From Nocardioides sp. (GTDB lineage: Bacteria; Actinomycetota; Actinomycetes; Propionibacteriales; Nocardioidaceae): a stretch of 64,000 nt of DNA. The stretch lies in NCBI RefSeq assembly GCF_030149505.1, contig NZ_JASBRN010000012.1, forward strand, positions 62,001-126,000, in the 5' to 3' direction. Shown here one piece after another: positions 1-8,373 of the stretch. The notes under the pieces are model-generated. The model ran no database searches and was not told the DNA's origin. It saw nothing but the letters and a program-made list of their open reading frames with translations. Positions within the stretch are counted from its first letter, which is position 1; every line of letters starts with the position of its first letter. The position numbers were made by a program, and so were the translations under genes.

Positions 1-656
1 AGCGCCTCGCCCCACTTCTCGTTGACCACCGCGTCGACGGCGTTCTCGATCTGCGGTGCCATCACGCCGAGGTGGATCGGCGGCACCTCGGTCGTGAGCG
101 GCACGAAGTCGTCCTCGTCCAGCGGCAGCCGCTTGGCCACCGCCTTGCCCACGGCCAGCTCACCGGCGGCGACCCGGTCCCAGATCTCCTGGTTCTGCGG
201 GAGCTGGCCGGGCGCGTAACGACGGTAGGTCGCCGGGTCCACGGCGGCGAGGTTCAGCACGCGGTTCTCGATCGAGACCTGCAGCAAGCTGAACCGTTCC
301 ACGGCCGCCACGCCCTCGATCGCCTCGATCGCGGCCACGGTCTCGTCGTCGATCGTGTCCTGCGCCTGCACGACGATGTCCGCGGTGCGCGGCAGGCTCT
401 TGAACCGCCCCGGCGGATCAACGGCGTACGCCGGGTCCAGGCCGACCACGCCCGGCTGCGCCGACGGCTGCGCCACGGCGTCCCCGCTGCCAGCGGCGCC
501 GTCCGACACCGGGGCCCGCGGGTCGTCGATGGCGGTCTCACCCGCGCTGCACGCGGCCAGCAGGACCGAGCCGACCACGGCCGAGGCGAGGGCAGTGCGC
601 AGCGCCACCGGACCGCGGAACCGGCCGGCGGTGGGTCCTGGTCGCCGCACGCGCAC
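1..656 (-). CDS. Putative secreted lipoprotein (partial, C-terminus beyond window start)
   Basis: Reverse-strand frame starting GTG at 656 gives VRVRRPGPTAGRFRGPVALRTALASAVVGSVLLAACSAG..., a lipobox-type signal; open to base 1. The plus-strand ORFs here are low-complexity. Confidence 0.65.
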   Translation of the reverse strand, partial: MRVRRPGPTAGRFRGPVALRTALASAVVGSVLLAACSAGETAIDDPRAPVSDGAAGSGDAVAQPSAQPGVVGLDPAYAVDPPGRFKSLPRTADIVVQAQDTIDDETVAAIEAIEGVAAVERFSLLQVSIENRVLNLAAVDPATYRRYAPGQLPQNQEIWDRVAAGELAVGKAVAKRLPLDEDDFVPLTTEVPPIHLGVMAPQIENAVDAVVNEKWGEA

Positions 657-757
657 GGTCCTCCCCTGGTCTGCCTGACATCCAGGGTAGGCGGCGGCGA
701 CGAACGCCACAGGTGATCGTCCGACCTGACCGCTCGCGCACGCCTAGGGTGGGCGCC

Positions 758-1609
758 GTGCCCGCCACCTCAGCCGACCGCCTGGTCGAGCACGTCGCCC
801 GCCTGGGCGAGGAGCACCCGCCCATCCCGCTGGACGCCGTCGACCTGACCGTGCGGGACCCGCTGGCCTTCGAGGCGCGGTTCGGGCACGTCCTCGACTA
901 CATGGCGCGCGTGGAGCTCGAGGTCGACCGCAACGTCCTCGAGCTCACCACGATGCTGCCGGACCCGCCCGAGGTGGACGTCTTCTTCTACCGCGACGTC
1001 TGGCAGCCGCAGGAGATCCAGCACGGCCGGATCCTCGACGCGCTGCAGGTGCGGCTGGGCCGCCAGCCCGCCGACGCCGACCTCGACTCGATCGGCACGA
1101 AGCTCAAGGTGCTGGGAGCGCTGGCGCACCTCGGGCCGTTCCAGGACGTGTGCCGGATGCTCTACTACGTGACCGGCATGGCCACCGAGCGCTCCGCGGT
1201 GCTGGCCTACAACCTGCTCCACGACGGTGTCCGCGAGATGGGCGAGACCGCCATCGCCGAGACCGTCATCGCGCCGATCAAGCGCCAGGAGCCCGGGCAC
1301 TACGCCTTCTACCAGCTCTCCGCCCGCGGCCTGTGGGCCGAGCTGGCGCCCTGGCAGCGCTTCCTCGTGCGGCTGATGAGGCGCCTCTCCTTCTCCCCGG
1401 TCGGCGCCAACAACCCCGAGCAGCTGGCCGACTTCGGCGACGTCATGCGCACCCTGCACATCGACGAGGACTCCGACTTCACCGCCCAGATCGCCCGGGT
1501 CGAGATGGAGCTGTTGTGGGCCCGCGACAAGGGGCTCCCCGTCCCGCCGTACGTCACCCGCGCCTTCACCGAGGCCCTCGAGCTCGCCCGGGCCCGCGCC
1601 GCCGCCTGA
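758..1609 (+). CDS. Hypothetical protein, possibly ferritin-like/helical (VPATSADRLVEHVARLGEEHPP...)
   Basis: Long ORF 713..1609 with normal composition; GTG at 758 preceded by TAGGGT seven bases upstream. Confidence 0.6.
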   Translation: MPATSADRLVEHVARLGEEHPPIPLDAVDLTVRDPLAFEARFGHVLDYMARVELEVDRNVLELTTMLPDPPEVDVFFYRDVWQPQEIQHGRILDALQVRLGRQPADADLDSIGTKLKVLGALAHLGPFQDVCRMLYYVTGMATERSAVLAYNLLHDGVREMGETAIAETVIAPIKRQEPGHYAFYQLSARGLWAELAPWQRFLVRLMRRLSFSPVGANNPEQLADFGDVMRTLHIDEDSDFTAQIARVEMELLWARDKGLPVPPYVTRAFTEALELARARAAA

Positions 1610-1616
1610 GCCGGGC

Positions 1617-1706
1617 AAGGTTCATCGGCCGGCCGACAGACCTTGCCCCCGGCCGATGGAAGGTCATCGTCCAACGGCAAGGTTCATCGGCCGGCCGATG
1701 AACCTT
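1617..1706. repeat. Two 28-bp palindromes between convergent genes (one perfect, one degenerate)
   Basis: 1679-1706 AAGGTTCATCGGCCGGCCGATGAACCTT is a perfect palindrome; 1617-1644 AAGGTTCATCGGCCGGCCGACAGACCTT is an imperfect copy. Confidence 0.85.
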
Positions 1707-1714
1707 CCGACGAC

Positions 1715-2284
1715 CTACCCCAGGACCCGGGCGGCGATCCAGGCGATCGACTCGGCGGTCTGCGCCGGGGGGGCCGAGGGCTGCATGACGTGGGAGAGGA
1801 CGACCCGCACGACCATGTCGATGGCGGCGTCGAGGTGCTCCCCGGCGATGGCCACGTCGTAGGGGACGATCCGCTCGGCGATGACGGCCTTGGCCGCGAC
1901 GAGCAGCGACTCGGCGTGCGTGGTGAGCAGCGGCAGCAGCTCGGTGTCGGCGCCGTGGGTGGCCGAGACGACCGCGTGCAGCAGGTCGTTGCCCTGGGCG
2001 TGCTCGAGGACGTGCTCGGCCGAGGTGCGGATCGCGGCGACCAGGTCCTCGGGGTGGGCGTCGAAGGCCTCGGTGACCACGCCGAGGAAGCGGTCGAGCT
2101 CGCGCAGGATCATCGCCTCGGCGAGACCGGGCTTGGTGCCGACCTCGTTGTAGACGGTCTGCCGGGAGACCCCGACGACCTCGGCGAGGCGGGCCATGGT
2201 GACCTGCGACCAGCCGACCTCGCCGGTCAGCCGCACGGCGGCGTCGACGACGCGCTCCCGCATCGTCGCCGCTCCCTCGCTCAC
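1715..2284 (-). CDS. TetR/AcrR family regulator (AlkX-like)
   Basis: N-terminal HTH (MRERVVDAAVRLTGEVGWSQVTMARLAEVVGVSRQTVYNEVGTKPGL); downstream of alkB and ferredoxin as in actinobacterial alk operons. Confidence 0.85.
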   Translation of the reverse strand: MSEGAATMRERVVDAAVRLTGEVGWSQVTMARLAEVVGVSRQTVYNEVGTKPGLAEAMILRELDRFLGVVTEAFDAHPEDLVAAIRTSAEHVLEHAQGNDLLHAVVSATHGADTELLPLLTTHAESLLVAAKAVIAERIVPYDVAIAGEHLDAAIDMVVRVVLSHVMQPSAPPAQTAESIAWIAARVLG

Positions 2285-2370
2285 GCGGCCCAGTCTAGGA
2301 ACTGGGTGGCTGAGCGTGAGCGAGGGCACGGCGTCGTACGGCGGGGCGGTGGTGGTGCGGGGTGCCCGGG

Positions 2371-2577
2371 TCAGTCGACCAGGCTCAGGGCCAGCACGGG
2401 GCAGGCCTGCGTGGCGGCGTGGACGTGCGCGCGGTCGGGCTCGGGGACGTCCTCGGAGAGGACGTGGACCATCTCCACGCCGTCGTCGTCCTCACGGACC
2501 TCGAAGTAGTCCGAGGCCATCGCCTCGCACATGCCGAGGCCCTCGCAGGTGCCGAGGTCGGCGATGATCCGCGGCAT
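2371..2577 (-). CDS. Ferredoxin (3Fe-4S/4Fe-4S single-cluster type)
   Basis: MPRIIADLGTCEGLGMCEAMASDYFEV...ATQACPVLALSLVD; Cys pattern of P450-type ferredoxins; start overlaps the alkB stop. Confidence 0.8.
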   Translation of the reverse strand: MPRIIADLGTCEGLGMCEAMASDYFEVREDDDGVEMVHVLSEDVPEPDRAHVHAATQACPVLALSLVD

Positions 2578-4028
2578 CAGGAGACCTCGCTCGGGCTCAG
2601 CGGGACGAAGTCGACCTTCTCGCGCACGCCGCAGTCGGGGCAGCACCAGTCGTCGGGGATGTCCTTCCAGGCGGTGCCGGCCGCGAAGCCCTCGAGCTCG
2701 TTGCCCACGGCGACCTCGTAGGTGTAGGAGCAGCCCGGGCAGCGAGCGGCCAGCACCTCGTCGGTCTGCGTGGCGGCGGCAGCCGCGGCAGCCACCTCGG
2801 CGGCGGTGGGGGCCAGCTCGCGGACCGGCGGCGGGTACTTCGCGAGGATCTTGTCGCGCTTGCGGGGGCTGAGGTTGGCCCGCGTCAGGTCGCCGTCGAA
2901 GTGGGCGAGCACCCGCTGGTCCATGACCCGGCGGAAGAGCGGCGGGACCAGGCTGAGCACGATCATGCCAGCGTACCCGGTGGGCAGCACGGGGCTCTCC
3001 TCGAAGTCGCGCAGCGTCTGGTAGCGACGGGTCGGGTTCGCGTGGTGGTCGCTGTGGCGCTGCAGGTGGTAGAGCAGCACGTTGGTGGCGATGTTGTTGG
3101 AGTTCCACGAGTGCGAGGGGTCGACCCGCTCGTAGCGCTGGCGCTCGCCGGAGCCGACCTTCTGGCGCAGCATCCCGTAGTGCTCCATGTAGTTGACGAC
3201 CTCGAGCAGCGAGAAGCCGATGACCGCCTGCACCACGAGGAAGGGCAGGATCGAGGGGCCGAGCCAGACCACCAGCGCACCCCAGAGCACGACCGACATC
3301 AGCCAGGCGTTGAGCACGTCGTTGCCGAGGTGGAACGGGTGGGTCTTCTTGCGCTGGTAGCGCTTGGCCTCCAGCTCCCAGGCGCTCTTGAGCGACCCGG
3401 CGACGGTGCGCGGCCAGAACTGGTAGAAGTTCTCGCCCATCCGGCTCGAGGCAGGGTCCTCGGGGGTGGCGACGCGGACGTGGTGGCCGCGGTTGTGCTC
3501 GATGTAGAAGTGGCCGTAGAAGACCTGCGCCAGCGCGATCTTGGCCAGCCAGCGCTCGTTGGCCTCGCGCTTGTGGCCCAGCTCGTGGGCGGTGTTGATG
3601 CCGATGCCGCCGATGCAACCGATGGAGATGGCCAGGCCCAGCTTGCCGAGGGTGCTGAGCTCCTCCATGCCGAAGGGCGTCCCGCCGGCGATGAGGTACA
3701 TCGCGGCGACGAACCCGGCGTACTGGATCGGCAGGAAGAGGTAGGTCACCCACCGGTAGTACTTGTCGTTCTCCAGCGCCTCGATCGCGTCGTCGGGCGG
3801 GTTGGAGCGGTCGAGACCCGCGACCAGGTCGATCGCGGGGACGACACCCAGGATCACGATCGGACCGATCCACAGCCACACGGTCCAGTCGGTGGCGGCG
3901 TACAGCCCGACGGCGAGGAACGCCAGGGAGGGCACCACCAGGCCGATCAGCCACAGGTAGCGCTTCGTGTCCTTCCAGGCCTCGGTCGACCCCGCGGGGA
4001 CCGTGCTGTTCGGGATCGTCTCGGACAT
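2577..4028 (-). CDS. alkB: Alkane 1-monooxygenase with fused C-terminal rubredoxin domain
   Basis: AlkB histidine motifs (HELGHK, EHNRGHH, LQRHSDHHANPTRRYQ) plus C-terminal rubredoxin CPGCSYTYEV...GTAWKDIPDDWCCPDCGVREKVDF. Confidence 0.93.
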   Translation of the reverse strand: MSETIPNSTVPAGSTEAWKDTKRYLWLIGLVVPSLAFLAVGLYAATDWTVWLWIGPIVILGVVPAIDLVAGLDRSNPPDDAIEALENDKYYRWVTYLFLPIQYAGFVAAMYLIAGGTPFGMEELSTLGKLGLAISIGCIGGIGINTAHELGHKREANERWLAKIALAQVFYGHFYIEHNRGHHVRVATPEDPASSRMGENFYQFWPRTVAGSLKSAWELEAKRYQRKKTHPFHLGNDVLNAWLMSVVLWGALVVWLGPSILPFLVVQAVIGFSLLEVVNYMEHYGMLRQKVGSGERQRYERVDPSHSWNSNNIATNVLLYHLQRHSDHHANPTRRYQTLRDFEESPVLPTGYAGMIVLSLVPPLFRRVMDQRVLAHFDGDLTRANLSPRKRDKILAKYPPPVRELAPTAAEVAAAAAAATQTDEVLAARCPGCSYTYEVAVGNELEGFAAGTAWKDIPDDWCCPDCGVREKVDFVPLSPSEVS

Positions 4029-4061
4029 CTCCACCTCCTGCGGTGACGGGTGTCACCTCAT

Positions 4062-4104
4062 CTGCTTGACAAGAAGATAGGGAATGTCAAGCAGGTTGAC
4101 AAGA
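4062..4104 (-). promoter_or_regulatory. alkB promoter with inverted-repeat operator
   Basis: CTGCTTGACA(4062-4071)-N13-TGTCAAGCAG(4085-4094), perfect 10-bp arms; on the minus strand a TTGTCA-N17-TATCTT promoter overlaps it. Confidence 0.65.
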
Positions 4105-4143
4105 GGTATGTGTTTGTAAATCTCTCCGTCGGCGGGCGACCCC

Positions 4144-4521
4144 TCACCGCTTCCGAGACGTACGCCGGGCCGCGTCGACGGCCCGCGCGGCCTGTTCTGC
4201 CAGCGCGGGGGCTCCCAGGCAGCGGAACCGCGCGACGTGGGTCGCCGTGCGCAGCCCCACCGACCGCTGCACCACGCCACCGCCCAGCTCGACCCCGGCC
4301 ACGTCGACCAGGTCCAGCGTGAGCGTGCCGGCTCCCGCTCCCACGCGGTGCGGGACGAAGGTGGCGTGCAGGGACGTGAGTGTCAGCCGGCCCTGCACCC
4401 ACACCGGTCCCCGGGCGAGCAGGAAGGCCTGGAGGGCCACGTCACTGCGGCTCGTGCCCGCGCCGCGCAGCGTCTCCACCAGCAGGTGGCCGGCGCGCGA
4501 GCCGAGGACCCCGTAGGACAT
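4144..4521 (-). CDS. Hypothetical protein, possibly GRAM/PH-like
   Basis: MSYGVLGSRAGHLLVETLRGAGTSRSDVALQAFLLARGPVWVQGRLTLTSLHATFVPHRVG..., in-frame C-terminal part of ORF 4144..5226. Confidence 0.6.
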   Translation of the reverse strand: MSYGVLGSRAGHLLVETLRGAGTSRSDVALQAFLLARGPVWVQGRLTLTSLHATFVPHRVGAGAGTLTLDLVDVAGVELGGGVVQRSVGLRTATHVARFRCLGAPALAEQAARAVDAARRTSRKR

Positions 4522-4651
4522 GGCACCAGGCTGCGCGCCCCACGGGCGGCCACCAGGGACCTTGGTCACTGGTCCAGCCCGCTGGTCTCGTGAAGATCCG
4601 TGCGGACGCAACGGTTGCCCCGACGGCACCCGCCGCGGTGGGATGGCCCCG

Positions 4652-5413
4652 ATGAGTGCGCTCCCCCTCGGCATCGACTTCGGTGGCACCGGCATCAAGG
4701 GTGCCCCCGTCGACCTCGACTCCGGTGACTTCGCGGTCGAGCGCGTCCGCATCCCTACTCCCCGGCCGGCCACGCCGGACGCGGTGGCAGCGGTCTTCGT
4801 CGAACTGCTCGCCGCGTTCCCCGAGGCCGGCGGCCCGGTCGGCGTCACGGTCCCCGGGATCGTCCGGCACGGCGTGGTCGGCTCCGCGGCCAACATCGAC
4901 GACTCCTGGGTCGGGGTCGACGCCGACGCGCTCTTCAGCGAGGCCACATCCCGCGAGGTGCACGTCGTCAACGACGCGGACGCCGCCGGCCTCGCCGAGG
5001 TGCGGTACGGCGCCGCCGCGGGCCGCCGTGGCCTGGTCATCCTCACGACCCTCGGCACCGGCATCGGCTCGGCGATGGTCCACGACGGGGTGCTCGTGCC
5101 CAACTCCGAGCTCGGCCACCTGCTGGTCGGCGGGGCGATCGGCGGGGCTGTCGCCGAGGAGCGGGCCTCCAACCGGGCCCGCGAGAGCGAGGACCTCTCG
5201 ATGGAGGAGTGGGCGGCCCGGCTCACGGACTACTACCGCCACCTCGAGCGGCTCTTCTCCCCCGACCTCTTCCTGGTCGGTGGCGGCATCAGCAAGCGGT
5301 CCGAGGAGTTCCTCCCGCTGCTGGAGATCGACACCGAGATCATCCCGGCGACCCTGCGCAACAAGGCGGGCGTCGTCGGGGCCGCGCTCCACGCCGTCCA
5401 CGCGGCCGGGTGA
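4652..5413 (+). CDS. ppgK: Polyphosphate glucokinase (ROK family)
   Basis: MSALPLGIDFGGTGIKGAPVDL...VPGIV...LTTLGTGIGSAMVHDGVLVPNSELGH. Confidence 0.9.
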   Translation: MSALPLGIDFGGTGIKGAPVDLDSGDFAVERVRIPTPRPATPDAVAAVFVELLAAFPEAGGPVGVTVPGIVRHGVVGSAANIDDSWVGVDADALFSEATSREVHVVNDADAAGLAEVRYGAAAGRRGLVILTTLGTGIGSAMVHDGVLVPNSELGHLLVGGAIGGAVAEERASNRARESEDLSMEEWAARLTDYYRHLERLFSPDLFLVGGGISKRSEEFLPLLEIDTEIIPATLRNKAGVVGAALHAVHAAG

Positions 5414-5418
5414 GACCG

Positions 5419-6117
5419 GTGCGCACGTCGGAGACCGAGGAGCCCCCGGGCCCTGACCCGCTCGTGCGCGACGACACCGTGCTCGACGAGAGCCCGCGGG
5501 CCGCCTCCCGTCCCGGTGCGCGACGCACCGTGCTGGTCGTGCTGCCGCTCCTGGTCGGGCTCGCGGTCACCGGCGGGATGGGCGGCCGGCTGCTCCTCGG
5601 GGAGACCGAGCCCGCCTCGGCGACCGGATCCGTGACCTGCTGGGACGGCGAGGAGGTCGATGCTCCCGAGCAGTGCGGGCGCCCGCGGGGCACCGACGGC
5701 CTCACCCGGGTGTTCCCCTCCTTCCGGCCCGACCAGCTCGAGTGCGTCGACGAGCTCGAGCGCAACCCGACCTACACCCGCCCGGCCATGTGGACCTGCA
5801 CGCAGAACGTCCGCGGTCGTCCCGTCGTGGTCACCTACAGCGAGGTCACCGCTCGGAAGCCGGCGGTGCGGTTCTTCGACGACCTCCACGGCGAGGACGC
5901 GCGCGGGGTGGTCCGGACCCTGCGCGGCGGCGCGACGGCGTACGTCTGGACGCCGCAGGCGACCGACGACGGCGCGTGGGAGGGCAGCCTGCTGCTGCGC
6001 GAGGGCCCGTACGCCGTCACGGTGCGCGCCGAGCTGCGCAGCGACGCCGCCCGCGCGCTGGAGCGGCAGGTGCTCGTCCGGACGCCCGAGGAGTGGCGCG
6101 CCGACCCGACGGAGTGA
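5419..6117 (+). CDS. Hypothetical single-pass membrane protein
   Basis: ORF with N-terminal TM (RRTVLVVLPLLVGLAVTGGMGG) and Cys-containing exterior domain. Confidence 0.65.
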   Translation: MRTSETEEPPGPDPLVRDDTVLDESPRAASRPGARRTVLVVLPLLVGLAVTGGMGGRLLLGETEPASATGSVTCWDGEEVDAPEQCGRPRGTDGLTRVFPSFRPDQLECVDELERNPTYTRPAMWTCTQNVRGRPVVVTYSEVTARKPAVRFFDDLHGEDARGVVRTLRGGATAYVWTPQATDDGAWEGSLLLREGPYAVTVRAELRSDAARALERQVLVRTPEEWRADPTE

Positions 6118-6135
6118 GCGTCGGCGGCGTGGAGC

Positions 6136-7578
6136 TCAGCCCTCCCGGATCGCGGTGGCCACCGCGGTCGGGACGTCGGGGTGGAAGACGCTGGGGATGA
6201 TGAAGTCGGGGTTGAGCTGGTCGTCGGTGACGACGCCGGCGATCGCGGCGGCTGCCCGCAGCATCATGTCGACGGAGACGTCGGTGGCGCGGGCGTCGAG
6301 CAGGCCGCGGAAGACGCCGGGGAAGGCGAGCACGTTGTTGATCTGGTTGGGGTAGTCCGAGCGGCCCGAGGCCACGACCGCGGCGTACCTCGCCGCGTCG
6401 GCGGGATCGACCTCCGGGTCGGGGTTGGCCAGGGCGAAGACGACCGGCTGCTCGGCCATGTCGGCGATCCACTCGGCCTGGAGCACGCCCGGGGCCGATA
6501 CGCCGATGAACACGTCGGCGCCGTCCAGCGCGGCCCGGAGGTCGCCGCGCACGCGGCGGGGGTTGGTGGCGGCGGCGAGCTGGGCCTTGGCCGGCGGCAG
6601 CGTCTCGTCGTCGGCCGACAGACAGCCCTCCTTGTCGAAGACCACGACGTCGGTGACCCCGGCGGCGATCATGAGCGTGACGATGGCGGTGCCCGCAGCA
6701 CCGGCACCTGCGACCACCGCGCGGACCGAGCCGAGCTCCTTCCCGACCACGCGCATTGCGTTGGTGAGGGCGGCCAGGACCACGATCGCGGTGCCGTGCT
6801 GGTCGTCGTGGAAGACCGGGATGTCGAGGGTCTCGCGCAGCCGGCGCTCGATCTCGAAGCAGCGCGGGGCGGCGATGTCCTCGAGGTTGATCCCGCCGAA
6901 CCCGGGGGCGATCAGCTGCACCGCGCGCACGATCTCGTCGGTGTCCTGGGAGTCCAGGCAGATCGGCCAGGCGTCGATGTCGGCGAACCGCTTGAAGAGC
7001 GCCGCCTTGCCCTCCATCACCGGCAGCGCCGCGCCGGGGCCGATGTTGCCGAGCCCGAGCACGGCCGAGCCGTCGGTCACGACCGCCACGGAGTTGCCCT
7101 TCACGGTCAGCCGGCGCACGTCCTCGGGGTGCTCGGCCAGCGCGAGGCTGACCCGCCCGACGCCGGGGGTGTAGGCCATCGACAGGTCGTCGCGGTTGCG
7201 CAGCGGCACCTTGGACGAGACCTCGATCTTGCCGCCGATGTGCAGCAGGAAAACCCGGTCGCTGGTCTTGTGCACCGTCACGCCGGGCTGCGCGGCGGCC
7301 GCCGCCTGCAGCCGCTCGGCGTGCTCGGCGTCGGCGGCCGAGCAGGTCACGTCGACGACGAGCCGCTCGTGGCTCGACTCCGCGACGTCGATGCCGGTGA
7401 CGATCCCGCCGACCTCCGAGATCGCGGTGGCCACCCGTCCGACCACGCCGTGGTCGGGCGCGGTGTGCAGGCGCATGGTGATGGAGTACGACGACGTGGT
7501 GGCTGCTCGGCCGGCGGTCGGGGTCACCTCGCCACTCTCCGCCGGGGTCGCGGTTACCGGCAAGTCACGCGTGACCAC
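6136..7578 (-). CDS. NAD-dependent malic enzyme with N-terminal ACT domain
   Basis: ...MAYTPGVGRVSLALAEHPEDVRRLTVKGNSVAVVTDGSAVLGLGNIGPGAALPVMEGKAALFKRFADIDAWPICLD; ACT-like N-terminus. Start codon uncertain. Confidence 0.88.
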   Translation of the reverse strand: MVTRDLPVTATPAESGEVTPTAGRAATTSSYSITMRLHTAPDHGVVGRVATAISEVGGIVTGIDVAESSHERLVVDVTCSAADAEHAERLQAAAAAQPGVTVHKTSDRVFLLHIGGKIEVSSKVPLRNRDDLSMAYTPGVGRVSLALAEHPEDVRRLTVKGNSVAVVTDGSAVLGLGNIGPGAALPVMEGKAALFKRFADIDAWPICLDSQDTDEIVRAVQLIAPGFGGINLEDIAAPRCFEIERRLRETLDIPVFHDDQHGTAIVVLAALTNAMRVVGKELGSVRAVVAGAGAAGTAIVTLMIAAGVTDVVVFDKEGCLSADDETLPPAKAQLAAATNPRRVRGDLRAALDGADVFIGVSAPGVLQAEWIADMAEQPVVFALANPDPEVDPADAARYAAVVASGRSDYPNQINNVLAFPGVFRGLLDARATDVSVDMMLRAAAAIAGVVTDDQLNPDFIIPSVFHPDVPTAVATAIREG

Positions 7579-7682
7579 TATGACCGGACCACTGGCGGCG
7601 CACCGAGCGTGGCCGGCCCGCCACACCCGGTCGGTCTGACGTCGCTGTGACCGCCCTCACATTTTTGCACCCTTGAACGCTT

Positions 7683-7697
7683 AGTGCAGAATGCACT
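7683..7697. promoter_or_regulatory. Probable TetR operator
   Basis: AGTGCA-GAA-TGCACT palindrome immediately at the 5' end of the TetR-MMPL operon, downstream of TTGAAC/TTGCAC -35-like hexamers. Confidence 0.55.
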
Positions 7698-8329
7698 CCA
7701 TGGCCATGAGTGCAGCACGCACCCTCGGGGGGCGGGTGCAGAAGCAGGAGCAGACGCGTCGCCGCATCGTGCGGTGCGCCCAGCGCCTGTGCCTGGAGGC
7801 CGGCTTCGACGGCTTCACCATGGACGAACTGGCCACACAGGCCGAGGTCTCGCGCCGCACCCTGTTCAACTACTTCCCGAGCAAGGTCGACGCCGTCCTC
7901 GGGGGCGGCGAGCCCCCTGACTTCTCATCCCCCGAACTCGCTCCGATCGCCGAGACCTTCCGTTCGGGCGGTCCGCACGGCCGGCTGGTCGACGACCTGG
8001 GCGAGCTCACACGGCAGCTACTCGCGTCGCAGACGATCGACCGCGAGGCGGCGCGATCGCGTCGCGATGTGCTGACCGCCTCGCCGCGGCTGATCACCGT
8101 CATCCACGAGCGCTTCGAGGAGGTCGCCGAGCAGATCGTCGGCCTGATCCTCGAACGCGAGGGCGCGGACTTCGGGACCGTGCGCGCCCGACTCGCGGTC
8201 GGCCAGCTCATCGCGGTCTTCGACGTCGCACTGGAGTCCTTCAGCCGGGGCGCCGCCGACGATCCGGAACTCGCTGAACTCTTCCTCGACCACGTCCGCT
8301 TGGCCGGAGATCTGTTCACCGCGCCTTGA
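7691..8329 (+). CDS. TetR/AcrR family regulator
   Basis: RRRIVRCAQRLCLEAGFDGFTMDELATQAEVSRRTLFNYFPSKVDAVLG; HTH signature. Confidence 0.88.
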   Translation: MHSMAMSAARTLGGRVQKQEQTRRRIVRCAQRLCLEAGFDGFTMDELATQAEVSRRTLFNYFPSKVDAVLGGGEPPDFSSPELAPIAETFRSGGPHGRLVDDLGELTRQLLASQTIDREAARSRRDVLTASPRLITVIHERFEEVAEQIVGLILEREGADFGTVRARLAVGQLIAVFDVALESFSRGAADDPELAELFLDHVRLAGDLFTAP

Positions 8330-8373
8330 ACCACCCGTCCACCTGCCGCTCGACCCTCACCTCAGGAGCTTCC

